Positions 53,646-63,177 of a stretch of DNA of 64,000 nt are shown one piece after another. The notes beneath the pieces were generated by a model. The model had not been told where the DNA came from. It did no database searches and worked only from the letters and a program-made list of their open reading frames with translations. Every line of letters begins with the position of its first letter. Position 1 is the stretch's first letter. Source of the DNA: Pseudomonas coleopterorum (GTDB lineage Bacteria; Pseudomonadota; Gammaproteobacteria; Pseudomonadales; Pseudomonadaceae); the NCBI RefSeq assembly GCF_900105555.1, contig NZ_FNTZ01000001.1:1984001-2048000 (forward strand). The letters run 5' to 3'. The translations under genes were made by a program, and so were the position numbers.

Positions 53646-53810
53646 TCAGCCTTGCAGAGGCACAGGGTCGGTCGGTGGGTCGCCAACCGGTGTGGGTGGT
53701 ACCGTGGGTAGCACGGGCACGCCCTCGGGTTCATCACTGGGCGATGACGGTGGCAGGTTGGGCTGGTCGATGTTGGGATCGGGGGTTCCGGGGGGAAGTG
53801 GAAGGCTCAT
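53646..53810 (-). CDS. Small proline-rich protein
   Basis: The 54-residue protein starts at the ATG at 53810 with AGAGG seven bases upstream. It is about one third proline with Asp and Glu (MSLPLPPGTPDPNIDQPNLP). No domain is recognised. Short proline-rich proteins of this kind are common in Pseudomonas and uncharacterised. Confidence 0.55.
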   Translation of the reverse strand: MSLPLPPGTPDPNIDQPNLPPSSPSDEPEGVPVLPTVPPTPVGDPPTDPVPLQG

Positions 53811-53920
53811 GGCGCTACCTCTGCAAAGTGAAGGACAAGGAGGAAGAGTAGTGCCTGCGGTGGACACCACGGCGCATCATTTGGCTCCCTGGCGAGGACG
53901 CTGAAGCTGCAAAAGCATAT

Positions 53921-53947
53921 GAACTTTCCCACCCGGCCCGGCTCCGA
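53921..53947 (+). promoter_or_regulatory. AlgU-type (sigma-22) promoter of glgE
   Basis: GAACTT at 53921-53926 is followed after exactly 16 bases by TCCGA at 53943-53947, close to the AlgU consensus GAACTT, N16-17, TCTGA. It lies 84 bases before the glgE ATG. This fits control of trehalose and alpha-glucan metabolism by osmotic or envelope stress. Confidence 0.6.
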
Positions 53948-54030
53948 ACCTAAGCGATTGAAAAACCCGATTCACTTCACCGCTTGCACAAGCACAACAG
54001 CGTCCAGGCGACGCACAGGAGCAAGGCTCG

Positions 54031-56058
54031 ATGACGGCTGATCAGACTATCCCGACGGACCAGAACGCGACCGATGTACAGACGCCAGACCACGTGCTGA
54101 GCCTGTCCCAGGCGCTGCTGCTGCCACGGATCGTGATCGAAGACACTCAGCCTGCCATCGACGGTGGACAGTTCGCCGTCAAGGCCATCGTTGGCCAGAC
54201 CGTCACGGTCAGCACCAAGGTCTATGCCGATGGCCACGACAAGTTGGCCGTGGTACTGCGTTGGCACGAGGCCGGCTCCGATACCTGGCACAGCACGACC
54301 ATGCGCGAGCTGGGCAACGACAGCTGGGAAGCGGAGTTGCTCATCGACAGCGTCGGCACCTATGCCTACTGCATCGATGCCTGGATCGACCAGTTCGCCA
54401 GCTACCGTTACGAGCTGGAAAAGAAATTCGCCGCCGGCGTCACCATCGAGCTCGAACTGGAAGAAGGTCGCCTGCACCTCGAACAGGCCGCTGCGCGCAG
54501 CCAGGACACCCTGGCGCGCCAGCTGCGTCAGCTTCACGATGAACTGCAGGGGCTGGATCTGGACGCCAAGGTTGCGCTGCTGTTGCAGCGTGATACCCAG
54601 GCGCTGATGTCCCTGGCCGACCATCGAGCCTTCCTGTGCACCAGCATCGAATTCCCTCTGGACGTGGAACGGGAACTGGCGCAGTTTGCCAGCTGGTACG
54701 AGCTGTTCCCGCGTTCGATCACCGACGACAAGGCGCGCCATGGCACCTTCAATGACGTGCACAGCCGTCTGCCGATGATTCGCGACATGAACTTCGACGT
54801 GCTGTATTTCCCGCCGATCCATCCGATCGGCCGTGCGCACCGCAAGGGCCCGAACAACTCCCTGACTGCAGGCCCGGACGATCCCGGCAGCCCGTATGCC
54901 ATCGGCAGCGCCGAAGGCGGACACGAGGCCATTCACCCGCAATTGGGTACCCGCGAAGACTTCCGCGCACTGGTGGCCGCTGCTGCCGAGCACGGTCTGG
55001 AAATCGCCCTGGATTTCGCCATCCAGTGTTCGCAGGATCACCTGTGGCTCAAGGAACATCCGGGCTGGTTCAGCTGGCGCCCGGACGGCACCATCCGCTA
55101 CGCGGAAAACCCGCCGAAGAAATACCAAGACATCGTCAACGTTGATTTTTACGCAGCCGATGCCGTGCCGGGTCTGTGGACCGAGCTGCGCGATGTGGTC
55201 TGGGGTTGGGTCGAGGAGGGCGTGAAGATCTTCCGCGTCGACAATCCGCACACCAAGCCGCTGCCGTTCTGGCAATGGCTGATTGCCGACATCCGCAGCA
55301 AGGACCCCAGCGTGATGTTCCTGGCCGAGGCGTTCACCAAGCCTGCGATGATGGCGCGCCTGGGCAAGGTCGGGTATTCCCAGAGCTACACCTACTTCAC
55401 CTGGCGCAACAGCAAGCCTGAGCTGACCACCTATTTCACTCAGTTGAACCAGGCACCCTGGGCCCACTGCTACCGGCCGAACTTCTTCGTCAATACGCCG
55501 GACATCAACCCGTTTTTCCTGCATGACAGCGGCCGCGCCGGGTTCCTCATCCGCGCCGCGCTGGCGACCATGGGCTCGGGCCTGTGGGGCATGTACTCGG
55601 GTTTCGAACTGTGTGAATCGGCGCCGATCCCCGGCAAGGAAGAGTACCTGGACTCGGAGAAATACGAGATCCGACCACGGGATTACACCGCGCCGGGCAA
55701 CATCATTGCCGAGATTGCCCAGCTCAACCGTATCCGTCGTCAGAACCCGGCGCTGCAAACACATCTGGGCGTCGAGTTCTTTCAATGCTACAACGACAAC
55801 ATCCTGTATTTCGGCAAGCGCACGGCTGACCGCAGCAACTATGTACTGGTCGCGGTCAGCCTCGATCCGCACAACGTTCAGGAAGCCCATTTCGAGCTGC
55901 CATTGTGGGAGCTGGGGCTGGACGACAATGCATCCACCAATGGCGAAGACCTGATGACCGGGCACCGTTGGACGTGGCATGGCAAGACCCAGTTCATGCG
56001 GATCGACCCCGGCTACCAGCCGTTCGGTATCTGGAGGCTCACGCGCGTCGAGGTGTGA
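54031..56058 (+). CDS. glgE: Alpha-1,4-glucan:maltose-1-phosphate maltosyltransferase GlgE
   Basis: The 675-residue GH13_3 enzyme has an N-terminal beta-sandwich and helical insert (about 30-215) and the catalytic barrel. The nucleophile Asp404 (FRVDNPHTKP) and acid Glu433 (FLAEAFTKP) are in place. It extends alpha-1,4-glucans by maltosyl units from maltose-1-phosphate. It lies 94 bases before treS. Confidence 0.97.
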   Translation: MTADQTIPTDQNATDVQTPDHVLSLSQALLLPRIVIEDTQPAIDGGQFAVKAIVGQTVTVSTKVYADGHDKLAVVLRWHEAGSDTWHSTTMRELGNDSWEAELLIDSVGTYAYCIDAWIDQFASYRYELEKKFAAGVTIELELEEGRLHLEQAAARSQDTLARQLRQLHDELQGLDLDAKVALLLQRDTQALMSLADHRAFLCTSIEFPLDVERELAQFASWYELFPRSITDDKARHGTFNDVHSRLPMIRDMNFDVLYFPPIHPIGRAHRKGPNNSLTAGPDDPGSPYAIGSAEGGHEAIHPQLGTREDFRALVAAAAEHGLEIALDFAIQCSQDHLWLKEHPGWFSWRPDGTIRYAENPPKKYQDIVNVDFYAADAVPGLWTELRDVVWGWVEEGVKIFRVDNPHTKPLPFWQWLIADIRSKDPSVMFLAEAFTKPAMMARLGKVGYSQSYTYFTWRNSKPELTTYFTQLNQAPWAHCYRPNFFVNTPDINPFFLHDSGRAGFLIRAALATMGSGLWGMYSGFELCESAPIPGKEEYLDSEKYEIRPRDYTAPGNIIAEIAQLNRIRRQNPALQTHLGVEFFQCYNDNILYFGKRTADRSNYVLVAVSLDPHNVQEAHFELPLWELGLDDNASTNGEDLMTGHRWTWHGKTQFMRIDPGYQPFGIWRLTRVEV

Positions 56059-56152
56059 ATACTCGTCTCGCGCTGCACCCTCGCTGTACGTTGCACTCCC
56101 GGCCACACGTTGCACTCAATGTGGCCTAGCCGCTCAAGACAGGGAAACACCA

Positions 56153-59100
56153 ATGGCGAAAAAGCCTCGGTCGCAAGCGTTCATCGATGACCCGCTCTGG
56201 TACAAGGATGCGGTTATCTATCAGGTCCACGTCAAGTCGTTCTTCGACTCCGACAACGATGGCATCGGTGACTTTCCGGGGTTGATCGCCAAACTCGATT
56301 ACATTGCCGATCTGGGCGTCAACACCATCTGGCTGTTGCCATTCTACCCCTCGCCGCGTCGCGACGATGGCTATGACATTGCCGAGTACAAGGCCGTGCA
56401 CCCGGACTACGGCACCCTGGCCGACGCCCGTCGCTTCATCAACGAGGCGCACAAGCGTGGCTTGCGAGTAATCACCGAACTGGTGATCAACCACACTTCC
56501 GACCAGCACCCGTGGTTCCAGCGTGCGCGCAAGGCCAAGAAAGGCTCCAAGGCCCGCGATTTCTATGTGTGGTCCGACAGCGACGAGAAATACGACGGCA
56601 CGCGGATCATCTTTCTGGACACCGAAAAGTCCAACTGGACCTGGGATCCTGTAGCCGGTCAGTATTTCTGGCACCGGTTCTATTCCCATCAGCCCGACCT
56701 GAATTTCGACAATCCGCAGGTGATGAAAGCGGTCATCGATGTGATGCGCTACTGGTTGGACATGGGCATCGACGGCCTGCGCCTGGATGCCATTCCGTAC
56801 CTGATCGAGCGTGACGGCACCAACAACGAGAACCTGGTCGAGACCCATCAGGTGCTCAAGCAGATCCGTGCCGAGATCGATGCCAACTACCCCGATCGCA
56901 TGCTGTTGGCCGAAGCCAATCAGTGGCCGGAAGATACCCAGCTGTATTTCGGCGAGGCGAAGGGCGACGACGGCGACGAATGCCACATGGCCTTCCACTT
57001 TCCGCTGATGCCGCGCATGTACATGGCGCTGGCCCAGGAAGACCGGTTTCCGGTCACCGACATCCTGCGTCAGACTCCGGCGATCCCGGCCAACTGCCAA
57101 TGGGCGATCTTTCTGCGCAACCACGATGAACTGACCCTGGAAATGGTCACCGATCGTGAACGCGACTACCTGTGGAACTACTACGCCGCCGACAGCCGCG
57201 CGCGGATCAATCTCGGCATTCGTCGTCGCCTGGCGCCGCTGCTGGAACGGGACCGCCGCCGCGTCGAGCTGCTCAACAGCCTGCTGTTGTCCATGCCCGG
57301 TACACCGACCCTGTATTACGGTGACGAAATCGGCATGGGCGACAACATCTACCTGGGCGATCGGGACGGCGTGCGCACGCCGATGCAGTGGTCGATCGAC
57401 CGTAACGGCGGCTTCTCCCGCGCCGACCCGGCCAGCCTGGTATTGCCGCCGATCATGGATCCGCTGTATGGCTACCAGTCGGTCAACGTCGAGACCCAGG
57501 CCAACGATCCGCACTCGCTGCTCAACTGGACCCGGCGCATGCTCGCCGTGCGCCGCCAGCAGAAAGCGTTCGGCCGGGGCAGTCTGACCATGCTCACGCC
57601 GACCAACCGACGCATTCTTGCCTACGTGCGCGAATACACCGGTAGCGATGGCAAGACCGAGATCGTGTTGTGTGTCGCCAACGTCTCGCGTGCCGCCCAA
57701 GCGGCTGAATTGGATCTGTCCCAGTACGCCGGCATGGTGCCGGTGGAAATGCTCGGTGGCAGCGCCTTCCCACCCATCGGTCAGCTGAATTTTCTGCTGA
57801 CCTTGCCACCCTACGGCTTCTATTGGTTCCTGCTGGCCAGCGAAACCCAGATGCCGAGTTGGCACGTCGAACCGGCCCAAAGCATGCCTGACTTCCAGAC
57901 CCTGGTGTTGAAACAACGGATGGAGGAGTTGCTCGACGAGCCGTCGCGCAGCACTCTGGAACACACGTCATTGATGCAGTACCTGCCCAAGCGCCGCTGG
58001 TTCGGTGGCAAGGACGTTGCCATCGACAACCTGCGCATCGCCTATGGCGTGCGCTTCGGCACCGCGCAGAATCCGGTGCTGTTCAGCGAGCTGGAAGTCA
58101 CAGCCGGTGGGCAGACCAGCCGCTACCAGTTCCCTTTCGGCTTCATCCCCGAAGACCACAGCGGTTCGCCGCTGCCGTTGCAACTGGCGCTGTCGCGGGT
58201 TCGACGCGGCCGTGAAGTCGGCTTGATCACCGATGCCTTTGTGCTGGAAAGCTTCATCCATTCGGTGATCGAAGGGCTGCAGGTGCAGAAGACGTTGTCC
58301 AGCGCCGAAGGCGAGATCCGCTTTCAGGCCACCGATCACCTGGCAGCGTTGAAGCTGGACCAGAGCTCGGTCATCCGCTACCTGTCGGCCGAGCAGTCCA
58401 ACAGTTCGGTGGTGGTCGGCGGTAGCCTGGTGTTGAAGATGATCCGTCGCGTGAGTGGCGGCATTCACCCCGAGCTTGAGATGGGCGCCTACCTGACCGC
58501 TGCCGGCTACGCCAATATTTCGCCTCTGATGGGCTCGGTCAGCCGTGTAGATGCCAGCGGCACCCCGCACCTGTTGATGATTGCCCAGGGCTACCTGAAC
58601 AATCAGGGAGATGCTTGGGAGTGGACCCAGAACAACCTCGAACGCGCCATTCGCGATGAAATGGCCTTCGCCCATGCCGAGCAGGGCCAGCGCTACGACG
58701 CCTTGGGCGAACTGGCCGACTTTGCCGCCATGTTGGGCCAACGCCTGGGCGAGATGCATGTGGCCCTGGCCGCACCCGGTGCGCAGGCTGATTTCCTGGC
58801 CCGCGTGAGCACCGAGAAAGACGCTCAGAGCTGGACCGCGAGTATCTCCAGCCAGGTCGAACGGGCGCTGAACCTGCTCGAACAGCGTCGCGCCGATTTC
58901 GCCGAGCAGGATCAGGCTCTGGTGGCCGAACTGTTGAGCGAGCGCGAGACGCTGCTGGCCCATGTGCAGCAACTCAGCCAGCAGGCCATCGGTGGCTTGA
59001 TCATGCGTGTGCACGGCGACCTGCACCTGGGTCAGATGCTGGTGGTGCAGGGCGATGCCTACCTGATCGACTTCGAAGGCGAGCCGGCTCGGCCCCTCGA

Positions 59101-59476
59101 AGAGCGTCGAGCCAAATACAGCCCTTACAAAGACGTCGGCGGCGTGCTGCGCTCCTTTGACTACGCGGCGGCCATGGCCGTGCGCAATGTCCAGAGCACG
59201 GACGCCTCCGATGAAGCGGCGCTGGCGCGTCAGCGCGTGGCCAAGCGTTACCTGGCAGAAGCCCGTCAAGCCTTCATCGGCGCCTATGACCTGGCGACCC
59301 AGGCCGTGCCCCATCAGTGGCAGAACCCTGAGGGTGCCCGCGCTGCACTGGATTTGTTCAGCCTTGAAAAGGCTGCCTACGAGATCGCTTATGAAGCGGA
59401 GAATCGCCCGAGCTGGTTGGCCGTGCCCTTGCACGGACTGTTCGGGCTCTTGAGTACGAGGGAGAATAAGCAATGA
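56153..59476 (+). CDS. treS: Trehalose synthase fused to maltokinase (TreS-Mak)
   Basis: The 1107-residue protein starts at the ATG at 56153 ([10 protein letters not shown]). The GH13 half (about 1-550) has the triad Asp212, Glu254 and Asp325 and interconverts trehalose and maltose. The C-terminal half (about 640-1100) is a maltokinase/aminoglycoside-phosphotransferase-like domain with Asp956 (VHGDLHLGQ) and DFEGEP at 973-978, which makes maltose-1-phosphate for GlgE. Fusion of the two steps is common in Pseudomonas. The stop overlaps the glgB ATG. Confidence 0.96.
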   Translation: MAKKPRSQAFIDDPLWYKDAVIYQVHVKSFFDSDNDGIGDFPGLIAKLDYIADLGVNTIWLLPFYPSPRRDDGYDIAEYKAVHPDYGTLADARRFINEAHKRGLRVITELVINHTSDQHPWFQRARKAKKGSKARDFYVWSDSDEKYDGTRIIFLDTEKSNWTWDPVAGQYFWHRFYSHQPDLNFDNPQVMKAVIDVMRYWLDMGIDGLRLDAIPYLIERDGTNNENLVETHQVLKQIRAEIDANYPDRMLLAEANQWPEDTQLYFGEAKGDDGDECHMAFHFPLMPRMYMALAQEDRFPVTDILRQTPAIPANCQWAIFLRNHDELTLEMVTDRERDYLWNYYAADSRARINLGIRRRLAPLLERDRRRVELLNSLLLSMPGTPTLYYGDEIGMGDNIYLGDRDGVRTPMQWSIDRNGGFSRADPASLVLPPIMDPLYGYQSVNVETQANDPHSLLNWTRRMLAVRRQQKAFGRGSLTMLTPTNRRILAYVREYTGSDGKTEIVLCVANVSRAAQAAELDLSQYAGMVPVEMLGGSAFPPIGQLNFLLTLPPYGFYWFLLASETQMPSWHVEPAQSMPDFQTLVLKQRMEELLDEPSRSTLEHTSLMQYLPKRRWFGGKDVAIDNLRIAYGVRFGTAQNPVLFSELEVTAGGQTSRYQFPFGFIPEDHSGSPLPLQLALSRVRRGREVGLITDAFVLESFIHSVIEGLQVQKTLSSAEGEIRFQATDHLAALKLDQSSVIRYLSAEQSNSSVVVGGSLVLKMIRRVSGGIHPELEMGAYLTAAGYANISPLMGSVSRVDASGTPHLLMIAQGYLNNQGDAWEWTQNNLERAIRDEMAFAHAEQGQRYDALGELADFAAMLGQRLGEMHVALAAPGAQADFLARVSTEKDAQSWTASISSQVERALNLLEQRRADFAEQDQALVAELLSERETLLAHVQQLSQQAIGGLIMRVHGDLHLGQMLVVQGDAYLIDFEGEPARPLEERRAKYSPYKDVGGVLRSFDYAAAMAVRNVQSTDASDEAALARQRVAKRYLAEARQAFIGAYDLATQAVPHQWQNPEGARAALDLFSLEKAAYEIAYEAENRPSWLAVPLHGLFGLLSTRENKQ

Positions 59477-61716
59477 GTGCGCACAGCGAACAGGGCAAGC
59501 GTGATGTTGGCGCGTTGCCGGCAAAAGCCGATATCGAGGCGCTGATCCGTGCCGATCATTCCGATCCGTTCTCGGTTCTGGGTGCCCACAGCGACGGTGG
59601 CACGGGCAGCTACATCCGTGCCTATTTGCCGACCGCATTGAGCGTACAGGTACTGGCCAAGGACGGTGGTCATCCGTTGACCACGCTCGACCAGGGCGAT
59701 GTCCCTGGCCTGTTCACCGGCCACATCGAGCAAAGCCAGCCGTACCTGCTGCGCGTGCAGTGGGCCGGTGGTGTGCAGGTCAGTGAAGATCCGTACAGCT
59801 ACGGCAACTTGCTGGGCGACATGGACATCTATCTGTTTGCCGAGGGCAAGCACCGCAACCTGGGCAGCGTATTCGGTGCGCAGTTCATCGAGATCGACGG
59901 TGTCCAGGGCACCCGCTTTGCCGTTTGGGCACCCAACGCCAAGCGCGTTTCGGTGGTTGGCGACTTCAACGTCTGGGACGGCCGTCGCCATCCGATGCGT
60001 CAGCGCTTTCCATCTGGGGTCTGGGAACTGTTCATCCCGGCGCTGCAACCGGGGGAGCCGTACAAGTACGAAATTCTCGGGCAGCACGGCATCTTGCCGT
60101 TGAAGGCCGACCCCATCGCGCTGTGCACCGAGCTGCCGCCGTCGACCGCGTCGCGAGTGGCCAAGCCGATGCAGTTTGCCTGGGACGATGACGCCTGGCT
60201 CGACGTTCGTGCCGAACGTCACGCCATCGGTGCGCCGCAGTCTATCTATGAGCTGCATGCCGGTTCGTGGATGTGCGAACTCGATGAAGCGGGTGAAGTG
60301 GTTCGTCCGTACAACTGGCACGAATTGGCGGAGCGCCTGATCCCCTACGTGCAGAAGATGGGGTTCACCCACATCGAACTGCTGCCGATCATGGAGCATC
60401 CGTTCGGTGGGTCGTGGGGCTACCAGCCGCTGTCCCAATTCGCACCGTCGGCTCGCTATGGCACACCGGAAGACTTCGCGGCATTCGTCAATGCCTGCCA
60501 CAAAGCCGAAATCGGCGTGATACTCGACTGGGTACCTGCGCATTTCCCGACCGACGAACACGGTCTGGCGCGCTTCGATGGCACGGCGCTGTACGAGTAC
60601 GACAACCCGCTGGAAGGCTTTCACCAGGATTGGAATACGCTGATCTATAACCTGGGCCGCACTGAAGTCCACGGTTTCATGATCGCGTCCGCTGTGCATT
60701 GGCTCAAGCACTTCCATATCGACGGGCTGCGTGTGGATGCCGTGGCGTCGATGCTGTACCGCGACTATTCGCGCAAGGCCGGCGAATGGATTCCCAATCA
60801 ATACGGCGGTCGAGAAAACCTGGAAACCATCGCGTTCCTGCGTCACCTCAACGATGTGGTGAAACAGGAGGCACCGGGTGCCATGGTGATTGCCGAAGAA
60901 TCCACGGCATGGCCGGGTGTCACCCAGCCGACCCAAGAGGGTGGCCTGGGCTTCGACTACAAGTGGAACATGGGCTGGATGCACGATACGCTCAACTACA
61001 TCCAGAACGACCCGATCCACCGGCCGCATCACCACAGCCAACTGAGCTTTGGTCTGGTGTATGCCTACTCCGAGCACTTCGTGTTGCCGATCTCCCATGA
61101 CGAAGTGGTGCACGGCAAGCATTCGCTGATCGACAAGATGCCGGGCGACCGTTGGCAGCAATTCGCCAATCTGCGGGCCTACCTGACGTTCATGTGGACC
61201 CACCCGGGCAAGAAGCTGCTGTTCATGGGCTGCGAATTCGGCCAGTGGCGCGAGTGGAACCACGACCATCAGTTGGACTGGTACCTCACGCAGTATTCGG
61301 AGCACTCGGGTGTGCAGCAGCTGGTCGCCGACTTGAATCGGTTGTACCGCGACGTCCCGGCCCTGCACCAGCAGGACTGCCAGCCTGAAGGCTTCCAGTG
61401 GATCATCGGTGATGACGCCACCAACAGCGTCTTTGCCTGGCTGCGCTGGAGCGCTAGCGGCGAGCCGGTACTGGTGGTCGCCAACTTCACCCCGGTGCCA
61501 CGCGAGAGCTACACCGTGGGCATACCGTTTGGCGGTGAGTGGGAAGAGCTCCTCAACAGCGATGCGGAGCAATACGCCGGTTCCAACTACGGCAATGGCG
61601 GCAAGGTGTTTGCCAGCGAGGAGGGCAGCCATGGTCAGCCGCACTCGATCACCCTCAATCTGCCACCGCTGGGCGTGCTGATCCTGCGTCCTACTCGAGC
61701 CGATATCCAGGGCTGA
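59473..61716 (+). CDS. glgB: 1,4-alpha-glucan branching enzyme GlgB
   Basis: The 747-residue GH13_9 enzyme has an N1 and a CBM48 domain (about 20-230) and the catalytic barrel with nucleophile Asp422 ([12 protein letters not shown]) and acid Glu475 ([11 protein letters not shown]). It adds alpha-1,6 branches to the GlgE product. Its ATG overlaps the treS stop (ATGA), and a strong terminator follows. Confidence 0.98.
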   Translation: MSAHSEQGKRDVGALPAKADIEALIRADHSDPFSVLGAHSDGGTGSYIRAYLPTALSVQVLAKDGGHPLTTLDQGDVPGLFTGHIEQSQPYLLRVQWAGGVQVSEDPYSYGNLLGDMDIYLFAEGKHRNLGSVFGAQFIEIDGVQGTRFAVWAPNAKRVSVVGDFNVWDGRRHPMRQRFPSGVWELFIPALQPGEPYKYEILGQHGILPLKADPIALCTELPPSTASRVAKPMQFAWDDDAWLDVRAERHAIGAPQSIYELHAGSWMCELDEAGEVVRPYNWHELAERLIPYVQKMGFTHIELLPIMEHPFGGSWGYQPLSQFAPSARYGTPEDFAAFVNACHKAEIGVILDWVPAHFPTDEHGLARFDGTALYEYDNPLEGFHQDWNTLIYNLGRTEVHGFMIASAVHWLKHFHIDGLRVDAVASMLYRDYSRKAGEWIPNQYGGRENLETIAFLRHLNDVVKQEAPGAMVIAEESTAWPGVTQPTQEGGLGFDYKWNMGWMHDTLNYIQNDPIHRPHHHSQLSFGLVYAYSEHFVLPISHDEVVHGKHSLIDKMPGDRWQQFANLRAYLTFMWTHPGKKLLFMGCEFGQWREWNHDHQLDWYLTQYSEHSGVQQLVADLNRLYRDVPALHQQDCQPEGFQWIIGDDATNSVFAWLRWSASGEPVLVVANFTPVPRESYTVGIPFGGEWEELLNSDAEQYAGSNYGNGGKVFASEEGSHGQPHSITLNLPPLGVLILRPTRADIQG

Positions 61717-61724
61717 TGCCAACG

Positions 61725-61755
61725 AAAAGGGGCTTCTTCAAGAAGCCCCTTTTTT
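61725..61755 (+). terminator. Rho-independent terminator of the glgE-treS-glgB operon
   Basis: AAAAGGGGCTTCT pairs with AGAAGCCCCTTTT around TCA, and the run of T ends at 61755. It starts nine bases after the glgB stop. The A-rich left arm means it may also act for the convergent methyltransferase gene. Confidence 0.95.
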
Positions 61756-61813
61756 ATCGGCCGTTCACACTGCCTGCTGCGCTACCAATCCTGCACTTTC
61801 AAGTCTGCGCTTC

Positions 61814-62422
61814 TTAGCGCAACCCCTCGTGCTGTGCCACGGTGGTCGGTTCAAGACCCCACAGCTCCAGCAGAAAGTCGCCTTCCTTGTGCTCTATCAG
61901 CCGATGCATACCGAGTTCGGCCTGCAGCTGGGTATGTACCTGCTCGGCCGTCTGCGGCGCGCCTTCGATGGTTGCCAGCCAGTGGCAGGCCACCAGTTGG
62001 CCGCCGGGCTTGAGAGAGTGCCGAACCTGTTCGATGACTCGGCTGAAGTCGGTGCGATTCAGGTAGTAACCCAATTCGTTGAGCACGATCAGGTCGAAGC
62101 GTTCGCTTGGCCAGTCGGCGGGCAGGGCTGCTTGCCTGGCGTGGGCATGATCCAGCTCGTGCAAGCGCGCCTGGGTCAGGCCGACCGCACGGGCGTTCAT
62201 GTCGCAGCTAAGCAGGTAGTCGCAGCGGGTCGACAGGGCTAGGCTGGTTTCTCCATTGGCGCAGCCTGGCTCGAAGATCGCGCCATAGTGCTCCTGCGGC
62301 AGGCAGGCCAGCAGCAGGGCACGCTTGCGTCGTTCGTACCAGCGATGACGCATCGCCCAGGGGTCGTCATTGCCATCGTAGAGCTTGTCGAAATACTGGT
62401 TGTCGACGCTGTCTGCGCTCAT
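61814..62422 (-). CDS. NodS-like SAM-dependent methyltransferase
   Basis: The 202-residue class I methyltransferase has the SAM motif I FEPGCANGETS (about 50-60) and the NodS-type N-terminus NQYFDKLYDGNDDPW. NodS N-methylates deacetylated chitooligosaccharides in rhizobia. Its ATG overlaps the stop of the deacetylase gene (ATGA), so the two are probably coupled. The substrate here is unknown. Confidence 0.88.
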   Translation of the reverse strand: MSADSVDNQYFDKLYDGNDDPWAMRHRWYERRKRALLLACLPQEHYGAIFEPGCANGETSLALSTRCDYLLSCDMNARAVGLTQARLHELDHAHARQAALPADWPSERFDLIVLNELGYYLNRTDFSRVIEQVRHSLKPGGQLVACHWLATIEGAPQTAEQVHTQLQAELGMHRLIEHKEGDFLLELWGLEPTTVAQHEGLR

Positions 62423-63177
62423 AGAAAGACGACCTCGAACGGCTGCAGCAGCCGCTCCAATACATAGGGTGGAAGAACCGGTGCCAGACCGATCTGCGGG
62501 TCGCCTTCCAGTTGGCTGGCAAAGGCGTGGGCGGCGTGGCTCTTGCGCGCCACCATGTTATTGTCCAGCGGCAGCTTGCGCGCGCGTTCCCAAGGAATTC
62601 GATCGTCTTCGGGCGCGGCCCAATGCCAGGTCCAGATCGGCAGTTCATGGTGAACCGCTCCTACCGCTGCAGCGGCCGTCGCGCCCGCGCGGCCACTGGC
62701 CTCGTGGTCGGTGTGGCCATCGTTGCACCAGGTGCTGAACACGACATCGTTGGGCTTGAGGTAGCGCTGGATGAAGTCCGTGAGCCGTTGTTCGTCACGG
62801 GCCACACCGCTGTCGGCAAAACCGCCGCGGATCCACTGCAGGCTGTACAGGGGCAAGCCCAGTCTGCGCAGCGCCTCGTTGCTCTCCTGCGGGCGTACGG
62901 CGCTCAGGCGTTCGGCCGTCCAGGTCTGCGATCCGGGGTGACTAGCACTGCCGTCGGTAACGGAGATGATCAGGATCGGCCGTTCCAGCTGCGCCAGCAA
63001 TTGCAGGAGCCCGCCGCAGCCGAGCACTTCGTCGTCGGGGTGCGGGGCGATGATCACCGCTCGTGAACCGGCAGGGACCAGGGTCTGGGCATCGATCAGC
63101 GGCAGTTCGGCCAGATGCCTGGAGCTGCGCCAGGCCTGCAGGGGCGTACCCTGGCCTACGATAGGGTTCTCTTTCAT
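62419..63177 (-). CDS. PIG-L/LmbE family deacetylase
   Basis: The 252-residue protein starts at the ATG at 63177, which overlaps the upstream gene (ATGA). Zinc ligands are in APHPDDE (His46, Asp49) and His159 in DGHTDHEASG. Family members remove acetyl groups from N-acetylglucosamine-type sugars, as in GlcNAc-PI, mycothiol and bacillithiol synthesis. A 30-residue lead precedes the domain. The coupling to an N-methyltransferase suggests deacetylation followed by methylation. Confidence 0.9.
   Translation of the reverse strand: MKENPIVGQGTPLQAWRSSRHLAELPLIDAQTLVPAGSRAVIIAPHPDDEVLGCGGLLQLLAQLERPILIISVTDGSASHPGSQTWTAERLSAVRPQESNEALRRLGLPLYSLQWIRGGFADSGVARDEQRLTDFIQRYLKPNDVVFSTWCNDGHTDHEASGRAGATAAAAVGAVHHELPIWTWHWAAPEDDRIPWERARKLPLDNNMVARKSHAAHAFASQLEGDPQIGLAPVLPPYVLERLLQPFEVVFL

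Noticed and set aside
59389..61722. 777-codon minus-strand frame opposite glgB
   Set aside because: glgB is clearly the real gene, with all catalytic motifs; the opposite frame is a composition artefact.
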